Source of the DNA: Bolinopsis microptera
Taxonomy: Eukaryota; Ctenophora; Tentaculata; Lobata; Bolinopsidae
Reading direction: 5' to 3'
NCBI RefSeq assembly: GCF_026151205.1
Contig: NC_087076.1
Location: 12,571,675-12,635,674, forward strand
DNA: 64,000 bases
The position numbers were made by a program, and so were the translations under genes. Every line of letters starts with the position of its first letter. Within the stretch, counting starts at the first letter, position 1. The notes under the pieces are model-generated. The model ran no database searches. It was not told the origin of the DNA and was given only the letters and a program-made list of their open reading frames with translations. This document shows positions 29,093 through 38,705 of this stretch, one piece after another.

Positions 29093-29286
29093 CAAATTTT
29101 TACAAGTGATGAAATTGCTCGAAATTTTTACAAGTGTCGAAAATCCGTGAAATTTTTACAAGTGTCGAAAATCCGTGAAATTTTTACAAGTGTTGAAATT
29201 GCTCGAAATTTTTACAAGTGTCGAAAATCCGTGAAATTTTTACAAGTGTCGAAAATCCATGAAATTTTTACAAGTGTCGGAAAATG
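29093..29286. repeat. 28-bp tandem repeat, about seven copies
   Basis: Units of the form GAAATTTTTACAAGTGTCGA...TCCGT alternate with a variant ending TTGAAATTGCTC. The same motif occurs in inverse orientation at 796-850. Possible part of a Polinton terminal repeat. Confidence 0.8.
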
Positions 29287-29307
29287 TGTGCAATAGCAAA
29301 ATGTGTG

Positions 29308-29823
29308 CTACAGGGGGTAAATATCTCTTACTTTGCGCATCTCGCAATTTAGAGGTTCGTCCAATATGAGGTCTTTGACGTTATCGTCCCACCAATCATC
29401 GAAACAATTGAGGTCTTCTTCAAATATGATCGTTGATTTCTGCTCTCTACTCAACAAGAATTCGTCTTGATATTTTTTGCTGAAATAGGGATACGCAGTA
29501 AACTGTAGAATTGTTAAGTGTCCACTGAATCGTTTGATCATGTCTGCAACCTTTTTCCTTTGTTTCAATGACTTCTGGAATGTACCAGCTAATGCCTGAA
29601 ACTTCTGATCGTTCATATCTTTAGGGGCTGATTTATCACTAATATGGCACATATTCTTAACTTCAATTATGACAAAGTAATTAGCACCTATGACTAAGAA
29701 ATCACACTCGCCTTCTTTATTGGCTGCCTTCTTTTTACAAATATCACATTTCCGCCTGACATGGCTTGCATCACCAAGATGATATTGGAAATGAGTATAT
29801 TCAAGACTGTGAAGAACTATCAT
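29308..29823 (-). CDS. PD-(D/E)XK / NERD-type nuclease-like protein
   Basis: 171 residues from ATG 29823; the frame is open further upstream, where a TTTGTAG acceptor near 29,858 suggests this is the last exon of a longer gene. Key motif: GECDFLVIGANYFVIIEVKN, the E...D...(I)IEVK signature of the PD-(D/E)XK fold as found in NERD domains. A Cys pair (RKCDICKKK) precedes it. Nuclease activity is inference from the motif. It lies just outside the 28-bp repeats, so whether it belongs to the Polinton or the host is open. Confidence 0.55.
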   Translation of the reverse strand: MIVLHSLEYTHFQYHLGDASHVRRKCDICKKKAANKEGECDFLVIGANYFVIIEVKNMCHISDKSAPKDMNDQKFQALAGTFQKSLKQRKKVADMIKRFSGHLTILQFTAYPYFSKKYQDEFLLSREQKSTIIFEEDLNCFDDWWDDNVKDLILDEPLNCEMRKVRDIYPL

Positions 29824-29859
29824 AACCTCTTCCAGGTCACAATGAACAGGAACACTACA

Positions 29860-31009
29860 AATTGTACAGAATCATTACAACATTGCGACTATTAAACAAT
29901 GTTCCATCCGGATATAGATCACTAAAGTCCGCTTACTCACGTTTTTCAAAACCAGGGCCATAAGCTATTAATGCGACAATGTAACAACGTTACACAAAGA
30001 TGAGAGCTCGCTAATCACAACTAAAGCTACACTGACTACATAAACCTAGTACACATAAGAAATAAATTCTAGTTTAGAAGCCATTTAAAGTGTAACATAA
30101 AGCGTGAATCCCCTCTAGTACTAACTTCGCAGGTAGTTGCTAGATTTTTAAGGACAATATGTTGCACATTTTATATTTTAAGAGCTTCATTAATGTATAT
30201 ATTATTATATTCATAAATACAATTTCGTTCCCTGTACTGTGGTATATTTTTATATTTTAACTATTATATTATATGTATTACAGTAATATACGACTGTGAT
30301 ACATGGCCATGGTTAAAATTTAAACAAGAATTTCGCCGCGGTATCACCACGCACTATTAAATTTCCCTACTGCCTACAAAGCACATTTTGTTCTACTTTA
30401 TTGTATCCCAGAGTGGTGTTTGGCGCACGTGATAATCATTTATATTATATTACATATTAGGCGTGCAGAACTTGAAAAATTCTGCGTGCATCTGAGGTGT
30501 TGCCGTAGAAATTAACAGTATAAGTTAAAGCCAAAATCTAGATATAAGATTAACTAGCCGTACGTGTTGGTCCTGAATTGAAGTTGTACTTACTGTTGAA
30601 AGATTGTGCCGAACAAATTATACTTGTAAGTACCTTACAAGTTTCTGATTACATACATAAAATCCATAATGCTAGTAACTACACCGCAGTTATTGTAAGT
30701 GAAGACAAATAAAAAAGAGGCTTTGCAAAAGAAGGAGGTTTATGGGGATAGGGACCCATTAATGACACATTATGCAGACTTAGTTATCAATCCGCTACTT
30801 CAATAAATGTAATACAAAATGTATATCTGCAGTGTTTTATATTGCACTTCTGATTAGGTCGACATGGATCATAATATAACAATTATATAACGAGTACATA
30901 ATATTGGTGATTCAGTCGCAATAGTAAATATTATATAATACTCCGATTCGATCCAATTATCAAAATGAGAAAAATGAAGATTAATCATTAAGATACTGTA
31001 AATTCATAC
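29860..31009. other. AT-rich stretch without recognised genes
   Basis: No ORF, RNA gene or clear repeat seen. Probably FANCI intron or sequence flanking the Polinton. The expected next FANCI exons were not found here on the minus strand. Confidence 0.4.
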
Positions 31010-31990
31010 CGAGAATAAAAACCCCAACGTCACTCTCGGAGCCCGAACTATCCAGCAGAATGAAGCCGAGCTTGATGAGGCCCTCAGTGACGTAGTCCCA
31101 GCCATTATTACTCTTCCGGAGCACCACCTCCAACAGCTGCTTTACCTCCTTGCTCTCGTCTACAACTCCTGATCAATACCAATCAGTAAGAGAGGGGGGG
31201 AGGGTGTACTGCTGGAATTGACGATCATCATATTTATTCTAGTGAAGAAGAAATTGTTTTTTTGACAACGTCTAAGAATTAAATTTAAGTGTTTCATCCA
31301 TTACGAAAATCTGACAATAGCACCAGAATGTAAAAAAGGAAGTTAACAAGAAGCGACTCACCATGGATGAACTTAGAGGCAGCCCACAGTTTGCTTCCTC
31401 GTAAAGCTCTGCTGACTCCACCCTTCAGACAGGACAGAACTTGTTCTGAAAACCTGTCATGCTGTGTCAGACTCAGTCCCAAACATTTTGAATCATGGCG
31501 ACAACAATAGATTATAATTAAGGTGTAGGGACAAAGTGAGCTCGTCTCAACTCAGTTTGCCAAACAAATAGTTGTAAACGTTTCTGTCCACGCCTTTGTC
31601 ATAGACGAGACGTTACAAATACGTTACCATAGCTCAATAAATACATAATAGATTTGTAGTGTTTAGGGGTCGTTCAAATATTACGTAATCAGCTGAGGGG
31701 GGGGGGGGGGGGGGGGGCGGGGGTTCTGAATGATTACGCTTGTGTAATTTTGACACAATTTCTATACATAGCTATACACATCTGTAAAAATGATTACGGA
31801 GAGGGGGGAGGGGGGGATGTTCCAAAAATGTGTGAACGACCCCTAATAGAAAATAAATGTAACAGATTTGTAGTATTTAGTTCAACATCTGTTACCTGTC
31901 GTGCTGTGTGAGACTCAGTCCCAAGCCAAGGGTAAAAGGGGTCAGCTTCTTCGAACTCTTGATGTGCTGGTTGATCGCTTTCCCTAACTC
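31010..31990 (-). CDS. FANCI: FANCI, three consecutive exons (partial)
   Basis: Minus-strand exons 31896-31990, 31362-31453 and about 31010-31168 join in matching phases (2, then 1) with GT-AG borders. The product aligns in order with the N-terminal third of Fanconi anaemia group I protein: ELGKAINQHIK, then TPFTLGLGLSLTQHDR, FSEQVLSCLK, SKFIH and WDYVTEGLIKLGFILLDS. FANCI pairs with FANCD2 on DNA and is monoubiquitinated in interstrand crosslink repair. No stop or frameshift is visible. Neighbouring exons were not found in order, so the gene is either spread over large introns or broken here. The donor of the last exon is uncertain. Confidence 0.75.
31456..31925. repeat. 28-bp direct repeat at both ends of a FANCI intron
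   Basis: TGTCATGCTGTGTCAGACTC and following bases (about 31456-31484) recur at about 31898-31925 with two differences. One copy is the 3' end of the upstream exon; the other lies in the intron directly before the downstream exon, so the intron's acceptor end is a copy of exon sequence. Confidence 0.75.
31666..31843. mobile_element. MITE (Tc1/mariner-like, TA target) in a FANCI intron
   Basis: 178-bp element with inverted ends GGGGTCGTTC...GAACGACCCC, flanked by TA on each side. It contains a G-run near its left end and no coding capacity. Ends of this kind are common in animal MITEs moved by IS630/Tc1/mariner transposases. Confidence 0.75.
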
Positions 31991-32108
31991 CTGAAGAAGA
32001 GGTTACCAATTAGAATGAGACGTTTTGGTATCTAGCCTACTTTAGAGCGGTGGGAGTTTTCCACGTTGAGAACTCTTCTATGATTAAATGAAATACCCTA
32101 TATTACAC

Positions 32109-32190
32109 CCTCAAAGTTGGCGACGGAAAGCCTGTCCAAGGTAACCACCATACTCCATAGCTTGTCAGTTACACTGTACCCAGAGTTAAG
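32109..32190 (-). CDS. Possible out-of-order FANCI-like exon
   Basis: An 82-base minus-strand open segment bounded by TTTACAG and GTGTAA. It reads LNSGYSVTDKLWSMVVTLDR and onward, with weak resemblance to a FANCI segment that should lie downstream of the three exons found here, yet it sits upstream of them. Could be a duplicated exon, a rearrangement or coincidence. Confidence 0.25.
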
Positions 32191-32455
32191 CTGTAAATAA
32201 ATGTAGTGACAACAATATTATGGTGATAAGAATAGGATTAACCAAACTAGATTAACACAAGATTAATTGATGAAGATCTCTTTGTAATAATTTGCTGCCA
32301 TGTTCATCCTCACCAAATGCGAAATAAGCATGGTTTCCATAACATCCAACATTTTAAACCAGCATGATACCGATTGACACAACCCTAAGCTAAAAAACGC
32401 TATGATGATTGCTATATACTTAAGTTATTATATATTATTAATTTATAATATTCAG

Positions 32456-32760
32456 GATATTGCTCACAGACGTCATCTGCGATCAATTTTGAATTACAAA
32501 TACCCTCACATCATTTCCAACAAGAATTTGTATAAACGCTGCAATAGCGAACCATTGTCAGCTAAAGTGGCTCGTAGTCGGTGGAGGATGCTCGGACATG
32601 TACTGAGCTGCGTGGGCCTACAGATGGTCCAGCCTATTCGTCGCTTGTTTTTGCTGTTAACACCTTACAGCTTCAAGGGCGGCGTGGAAGACCGCAGTCA
32701 AACCTTTTCTCACTGATTTTACAAGACCTTAGTGTTCGAAAATTATCGTTAAATAATTTG
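32456..32760 (+). pseudogene. 3' tail of a non-LTR retrotransposon
   Basis: The plus strand reads DIAHRRHLRSILNYKYPHII, ISNKNLYKRC and SRWRMLGHVL, then, after a frame change near 32,600-32,630, GRRGRPQSNLFSLILQDL. This is the familiar C-terminal tail of endonuclease/reverse-transcriptase proteins (rWrmlGHvlR ... RGRPr..L...DL). Truncated and frameshifted. Confidence 0.65.
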
Positions 32761-32799
32761 AACTATTTAACGTTAATCGTTAATTTCTTATAGCCGGCT

Positions 32800-33540
32800 A
32801 GAAATGGAGAATTATGCAAATTGCATAACTTTTGTTTTGAGAAAGATTAGGGGACAGAAATGTTTACTTTGTTTACTATCTGTTTCTTAGAGCTTTTGTT
32901 TATATATTCAGGATGTTCTAAACCTTTTTAGCTTACAAGATAAACAGTGTATCACTTGGAAGTTTCAACTACAGATACTAACTTTTGTTTTATTAAACAA
33001 AACAATGATCACAGCACTAGCGGACAGTAAGCTGGATAAGAGACACACTTATAACCAGCCCTAACTGTGCCACATATAATTATTTTTTTATAATTCGTTA
33101 AATTAGTTATTAAAAAATAACTTTTTCAGATAATATTATTCTCGTCCAGAAGATATTAATAGAAGAGTTCAATTTTCCACAAACCGTTAAAAGGTCCGCT
33201 AGAGCTAGGGAAGCAATGACCACTCAAAGAAGGCGAGGCTCTAATTTCAGAAGAACTAGAAACAATACATTCATACGTATTATAAGCTCTCACAATATAC
33301 AATATACACTCATAATTTCAAAGCTTCCACGTATATATTATTGATATTAACTTTAGTATTATACATAGAATTAAATAAAAAATATTTATATTTGAACAGA
33401 AATAAGTGCGATATAGGACAGAGGTCAGAGATAAAACAGCTGAGAATTTTCGCGATCAACTGACTTTAGCCCAGCTCAGCATTAGAGAAAAACAAAATAA
33501 GGTTTTATAACGTAATCACAAAAAAGATATCACAAAAAAA
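32800..33540. other. AT-rich stretch with one exon-like segment
   Basis: Mostly non-coding. After a TTTTTCAG at about 33,129 an open plus-strand stretch reads NIILVQKILIEEFNF and RSARAREAMTTQRRRG, possibly an exon; no partner or family recognised. Confidence 0.3.
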
Positions 33541-33926
33541 GATATCACAAACAAATTGTGGAGTCATGGGGAAATATAACTGGATTGGAATTTTCTTTCA
33601 TTAAACAAGACTTTATTGAGAGGGACTACAAAAATAAATGGCCTCTCCCAAAGAAGAAGAAAAACAAAATATTTCCCCATCTATCGTGCAGGCAGATAGA
33701 ACATCTAAAAGTACTTAATTCAGATTCAGACTTTGAATAACAATGTTAATACACCCGATCTATAAAATCATACAAATTTATGCACTGTAATTTTATTTAA
33801 AACTGGATAAATGCTTAATCATCGAATCACAAAGTATCTTTCGTCGAACAGAGATTTTATGACCTTGTTGTAAAGTAGTATCGTTAGGTTCTCGATATAT
33901 TAACTTTGTTCACAGCGACTCGCGTG

Positions 33927-34019
33927 ATGGGCGAGATTCGCGAGAATTCGTCCAACACGCGACTTCAACGGGCACTGGACAGCCTGGTGAGCCTCAGAAA
34001 CATGGAGAGGACTTTCTGA
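33927..34019 (+). CDS. Short 30-residue ORF after a splice acceptor
   Basis: Starts MGEIRENSSNTRLQRALDSL and ends in TGA, just downstream of TTCACAG. Probably an exon or small protein of the unknown cluster; no family recognised. Confidence 0.35.
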   Translation: MGEIRENSSNTRLQRALDSLVSLRNMERTF

Positions 34020-34214
34020 GGATTCCTTCTTTCTGTTTTGATATTTTATTGTATTTATTTATTGTGATTCACGAGTTTCATTTGTTTAACTTCAAAATTT
34101 GTTACTTGAATAATATTTTTTTAGATTTATGTTTTGATTTTGTATTCCCCTTTCACCTTCTAAACCTCCCTTTATCCGCTTGTCTAACCTTCTATCACTT
34201 TTCTAGTTACTAGC

Positions 34215-34463
34215 ATGTCATCATCAAGGGACCTGATGAAGGCCGTTACTGCCATCAGCAGTGCGTATACCGACGACCTGAAAGAGTTAGAAGAACTCAA
34301 GAAACGCATCAGGCGGGCAGAAAGAAGAATAAGAGACCTAACAGTGGAATTGGAGTACTTGGCGGATCAACAGGCGGCAAGAATGGACACCCAGCCGGCG
34401 CCCCCGCCCTATTTCCACAGCCCCACCTCGCACAGCACAGAGCCATACAGCAGCCCTCATTAG
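34215..34463 (+). CDS. Small coiled-coil protein with PPPY motif
   Basis: 82 residues. Residues ~14-58 form a heptad-like charged helix (LKELEELKKRIRRAERRIRD), followed by a Pro/Ser-rich tail containing PAPPPYFHSP. PPxY motifs bind WW-domain ubiquitin ligases and act as budding (late-domain) signals in several viruses; here that is only a possibility. A TTTTCTAG acceptor lies 10 bases before the ATG. GC content and codon use are higher than the surrounding DNA, which supports coding. Part of a plus-strand cluster of short genes of unknown origin. Confidence 0.55.
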   Translation: MSSSRDLMKAVTAISSAYTDDLKELEELKKRIRRAERRIRDLTVELEYLADQQAARMDTQPAPPPYFHSPTSHSTEPYSSPH

Positions 34464-34870
34464 CTCGGGAGGACGAGGTGTCTCGCACTGGCTGTTCTTA
34501 TCATTCTTGTTTTTTTATTTGTTTAATACATTTCATATTTTATATTTAAAGTGTTTTACTTGTACTCATTCGTATGGAATGGAAATGAGGATCTAAAATA
34601 AATGTTTGAATGGAAGGAGGAAAGACGGAGAAATAGGTGAGTATTGTAAATTATGATATTGGATTTGGAATAGGGTTAGGCGTTTACTTTTAAGATTCTT
34701 TCAGCAGAGCCGTGCTAGGGAGTAGGGTTAAATTTAAATAGGTTGTGCAGCGTAAGGCTGTTGGCGAATTTTTAAAGGGTTTTAAATATTCGGAAAAAAA
34801 TTTTGGGTAGAGATGTTGTAAAGTAGTATCGTTAGGTTCTCGATATATTAACTTTGTTTACAGCGGCATA

Positions 34871-35568
34871 TGTAATATTAGGAGAGTTGCGTTTAATTTA
34901 TTAGGAACACTTTTATTGTGAAATGTGGTAGTATAGGACCGTTACACATTTCCGGGTAGTGCGACATTTCGTGTAGGAGTTTAACTGTTTAACAGTTGGT
35001 TTAGAAATTAGAAGATTTTGGTTTGTATTTCATTTTACACTGGTTGACTGTATTTGGTTGACTGGCAAACCTGCTGTCAGACAATTTGCCTTATTGTAGT
35101 TGTCCGCTCTTTTGCACCTGACTTACAGCTAGGCCTGTGGTTGGTCCTCGCGACCTCAGGACGACTGTCAGTGGAGTGCTCATTGTCTAGACGGTGTCTA
35201 GACGCTGGTGCAGGCTGCTTGCGTTATGCCGACACGCGTTATGGCGTGACGTAAGTTTCGGGAGTATACCCGGAGAGCCGGAAGTGGAGAGCTCACTTCT
35301 TAGTTGCCCCTTAATCATTTTTAAGGGATTCTAATTGACGATAGCCAGTCTGACTGAGCACTATCTTTTGTGATTAGACACGTCGAGTGATCTATATTCA
35401 CGTCAATTGTTTGGAGCGAACACTTGGAAGTTTTATCTGTTGAAGTTCACTTTGTATTGCTTTTCCATTTAATTAATTATCCTTTTTAAATATACTCGTT
35501 TCTTTTCTACCATTACGGTACGCCCTGCCGTTCGTGCTTCGTGACTAGAGCTTGACTAGCATACACTA
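34871..35568. mobile_element. Probable solo LTR
   Basis: A 698-bp segment beginning TGTAATATTAGG and ending CTTGACTA, flanked on both sides by GCATA (34866-34870 and 35569-35573). It is distinctly different in composition from its surroundings, with no ORF of note. The 5-bp duplication and TG start suit an LTR left after recombination; the end is not the usual CA, so the call is tentative. Confidence 0.4.
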
Positions 35569-35710
35569 AATACCAAGAGAACTCCGTTTTCTATAACCTT
35601 GGACAGTTACCACTACCAGGACCAATAGAGTTGGGAAATGGACAATGATTTGTGGTATATTATGTTATGTCTTTCACTACTAAATTTATTTATATAATCA
35701 TCCCACACAG

Positions 35711-36188
35711 GTCAGGAAAGAGATTTAAAAAGTCTCCCCAAGTTGATAAAGGACCTTTAAGGTAAATTAGAAAATATGGTAACAGAAGCACGCCACAAAG
35801 AAGATTATCGGCTGCTTACATTCTCCCAAGGAGACGTCCTCCCCTGCAAAAACTCGAAGTATAATTATTGCCCAAAAACGCTCATCGATAGACTAGGTGA
35901 GAATTAAAACGAGATTTTATGATCTTGGACAGTTACCACTACCAGGACCAATAAAGTTGGGAAATGGACAATGATTTGTGGTATATAGGTATATTATGTT
36001 ATGTCTTTCACTACTAAATTTACTTATATAATCATCCCACACAGGTATAAGCGGCAAATTTCTTATCGAAGCATTAAGACATAGTCGTGAGGATGCATAC
36101 AGCTACACCCTCATATATGCTTGTACGGTCATGATTTAGACGCTTGCAGACGTGATGAGAGAAGCAAGTGACGTGACATACTTCCCGA
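35711..36188 (+). pseudogene. Two exons of an unknown gene, with stops
   Basis: Exon 35711-35896 (after CCCACACAG; reads RDLKSLPKLIKDL, TAA, then ENMVTEARHKEDYRLLTFSQ and onward) is followed by exon 36045-36188 (ISGKFLIEALRHSREDAYSY). The splice joins in phase 1. There is an in-frame TAG at 36137-36139 in the second exon. A second copy of that exon with its intron lies at 37692-37970. Both exons are preceded by copies of the same intron sequence, implying exon duplication. No family recognised. Confidence 0.45.
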
Positions 36189-36235
36189 GTAAGAATAATA
36201 TATTATTTAACACTAAATTTTATATTACATTTTTA

Positions 36236-36330
36236 TGCATAAAGGCCCGAGGCAATCACAAAAATTAAATGGTGTGATGAGGCAATCACAAAAATAAAAT
36301 GGTGTGATGAGGCAATCACAAAAATGAAAT
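36236..36330. repeat. ~32-bp tandem repeat, three copies
   Basis: GAGGCAATCACAAAAA followed by TAAATGGTGTGAT-type sequence is repeated three times just before module S. Confidence 0.75.
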
Positions 36331-36529
36331 CACAAAAAATATATCACAAACAAATTGTGGAGTCATGGGGAAATATAACTGGATTGGAATTTTCTTCCAT
36401 TAAACAAGACTTTTTTGAGTCGAGAGGGACTACAAAAATAAATGACCTCTCCCAAAAGAAGAAGAAAAAGAAAACATTTCCTCAAAACGTTTCACAATTT
36501 CAATATTTTCATTATAATTTCCTATAGTC

Positions 36530-36835
36530 ATGTACCTCTACACTTATAGGAATGGCAAAATATACTTTTCGGATTCAGTAAAGACGTGTCTACTTCAACT
36601 TGGCGTTAAAACTCCAGTAAAGAGAAGAAACTGCCAAGAATGGAGGGAACTGTTAATAAAACTAGGGATTCTAGATCCCGATGAGAAAGAAATTGCAGCA
36701 GCACAAAAATTTTGTAGAAAATATAGATATAACCTAAAGAAACCTGACAACGTAGGAGCAGTAGTATTAGTAGCAGTGTTGTCAATAGTAGTAATAAAAG
36801 TATCCATGACAGATCATGACAATATCCGTGTATGA
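36530..36835 (+). CDS. Small single-pass membrane protein 1
   Basis: 101 residues: a basic soluble N-terminal part (LGVKTPVKRRNCQEWRELLI), then a hydrophobic segment (VGAVVLVAVLSIVVIKV, about 75-91) and a short tail. A second copy of most of this gene lies at 37367-37590, truncated after the hydrophobic segment. It overlaps the start of the next gene by 20 bases in another frame. Unknown function. Confidence 0.5.
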   Translation: MYLYTYRNGKIYFSDSVKTCLLQLGVKTPVKRRNCQEWRELLIKLGILDPDEKEIAAAQKFCRKYRYNLKKPDNVGAVVLVAVLSIVVIKVSMTDHDNIRV

Positions 36836-37204
36836 ACAGAAATTATTAATTATAATAGCGGCATTGCTCGTGATGCTCGGGTTGGTGCTCTACCCTGTGC
36901 TAAAATGGTATTATTTTTATTTTTACTATTTTTTTTCAATCTAATTTGCATATTCAAAATTGTTCAATGATTTTGACTTTTTCGACTTTTTTTAATAACT
37001 GTAACATATAACCTTACATAAATTTCTTTTAATACCAGCAAAGTCATAATTCTCCTCTTTATTCACAGCATCATAGGATTGGTGTGTAAGCACTTCAGGC
37101 GCAGGGAGGCTGTTTACGAGCAACCAATGCAGCTCATCCCCCAACCAATGCAGCCCGTTTACGAGGTACCAATGCTCGTCCCACTACAAGAGGTGTGGGT
37201 ATAG
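36816..37204 (+). CDS. Small single-pass membrane protein 2 (two exons)
   Basis: Exon 1 is 36816-36907 and exon 2 is 37069-37204, joined in phase 2 with GT-AG borders. Exon 1 encodes a short N terminus and a hydrophobic helix (LLIIIAALLVMLGLVLYPVL); exon 2 adds a basic juxtamembrane stretch (CKHFRRREAVYEQPM) and a Pro/Gln/Val-rich tail with the repeat VYE.PM. Stop TAG at 37202-37204. Overlaps the end of membrane protein 1. No family recognised; the clean frame, splice phase and topology support a real gene. Confidence 0.5.
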
Positions 37205-37366
37205 AAGAAAATTGTAGTTTATCATGTTTGTTTGTTTGGGGACATCATATGATACATAACAATATATACATTTATTTGATATACATGAAAATGAGATTTG
37301 AAAATTATGATATTGTAACATTTACCGTTTATCGGTTTATTCATACTGTTCATTATTATTAACTTC

Positions 37367-37590
37367 AACTTGGCGTTAAAACTCCAGTAAAGAGAAGAAA
37401 CTGCCAAGAATGGAGGGAACTGTTAATCAAACTAGGGATTCTAGATCCCGATGAGAAAGTAATTGCAGCAGCACACAAATTTTGTAGAAAATATAGATAT
37501 AACCTAAAGAAACCTGACAAAGTAGGAGCAGTAGTATTAGTAGCAGTATTGTCAATAGTAGTAATAATAGTACAATTTTATGTTATTACA
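37367..37590 (+). pseudogene. Truncated copy of small membrane protein 1
   Basis: Near-identical to 36595-36800, starting at CAACTTGGCGTTAAAAC without the N-terminal codons and running into module P. No start codon of its own. Confidence 0.7.
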
Positions 37591-37691
37591 TCCGATCTAT
37601 AAAATCAGACAAATTTAAGCACTGTAATTTTATTTAAAACTGGATAAATGCTTAAACATCGAATCACAAAGTATCTTTCGTCGAACAGAGA

Positions 37692-38020
37692 TTTTATGAC
37701 CTTGGAAAGTTACCACTACCAGGACCAATAGAGTTGGGAAATTGACAATGATTTGTGGTATATAGGTATATTATGTTTATATGTCTTTCACTACTAAATT
37801 TACTTATATAATCATCCCACACAGGTATAAGCGGCAAGTTTCTTATCGAAGCATTAAGACAGAGTCGTGAGGTTGCATACAGCTACACCCTCATATAAGC
37901 TTGTACGGTCATGATTTACACGCTTGCAGACGTGATGAGAGAAGCAAGTGACGTGACATACTTCCCGAGTAAGAATAATATATTATTTAACACTAAATTT
38001 TAAATTACAATTTTATGCAT
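37692..38020 (+). pseudogene. Second copy of the intron-plus-exon module
   Basis: Matches 35925-36235. The exon begins after CCCACACAG at about 37,825. Here the stop is a TAA at a different codon from the TAG of the first copy, and the first copy's stop position is a sense codon, so the two copies decayed independently. Confidence 0.6.
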
Positions 38021-38359
38021 AAGGGCCCGACGCCGACCAAACTATGACTTATATCATGAGTAAAATGTGACAGTTGTTTAGGAATTAGGCTCGAATACTC
38101 GTGACTCGAAAAAGTCATCACGGAAACAGTCACAGTATAACTATAGTTCACACTGTTTTATTACGAAGAAATTGCTGATTACTGACAGATTTTGAACGCT
38201 GGAATGATCCACCCATCACTTTAGCTAGCTAGAAGGTTTGACTACCTAAATATTAAGTGGGATTAGTCATTTGAAATTAAGTGAATTCCTTGACCTAGGA
38301 CCCAAAACTTCAAATTTGAAATATGAATCATTCAATAGATACTTTTTAAAACTTTCCAT

Positions 38360-38705
38360 TTTCGATTTATAGAAGGACGATAATGAAGACGAGTAGGAAC
38401 TTTACAAATCCAATGAGGAGCAGGAAATGGAGGACATGCTACTGCAGCTATTCTCTACTCAAGCTTCTTTGGGAGGGCTGATAAAATCCGAGGGGCTAAC
38501 TGGCTAAGGAAAGTAGAACATGAGTCAATAGCAGAAAAACTTAAAGTTATCAACACAGCGATTCAGGTATTTCACGACCAACTTAAGAGGGTGACCCACT
38601 CAAGTATGAAAAGTATTATGAATTCTCACCTGAGTGGAGATAACTGCTCTTATCTTTGGGACAGGCTTTGGAAAGGCTGCAAAGAGAAAAGCACAATCAA
38701 TGGTA
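38360..38705 (+). pseudogene. Coding-like relic
   Basis: After ATTTATAG an open-with-stops plus-strand stretch reads NEEQEMEDMLLQLFSTQASL and, beyond a TAA, VEHESIAEKLKVINTAIQVF and LSGDNCSYLWDRLWKGC. It looks like a decayed exon; family unknown. 38041-38360 before it holds nothing recognised. Confidence 0.3.

Larger units (their letters stand above)
33866..34863. repeat. Duplicated 50-bp acceptor module Q
   Basis: 33866-33915 and 34814-34863 match almost perfectly (TTAGGTTCTCGATATATTAA core, ending in a TTTGTT.ACAG splice acceptor). The exons that follow differ (CGACTCGCG versus CGGCATATG). Confidence 0.85.
33541..36480. repeat. Duplicated module S (about 140 bp)
   Basis: 33541-33680 and 36341-36480 match closely. 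Both read ITGLEFS.IKQDF followed by a Lys-rich stretch on the plus strand, in ORFs of about 60 codons. The two copies are 2.8 kb apart. Confidence 0.8.
33746..37707. repeat. Duplicated module P (about 125 bp)
   Basis: 33746-33868 and 37582-37707 are near-identical, sharing AAACTGGATAAATGCTTAA and CGTCGAACAGAGATTTTATG. In the first copy P is followed by module Q; in the second by the TTACCACTACC intron module. Confidence 0.8.

Noticed and set aside
29093-29286. CRISPR-like array
   Set aside because: Units are contiguous tandem repeats with no unique spacers, in a eukaryotic context.
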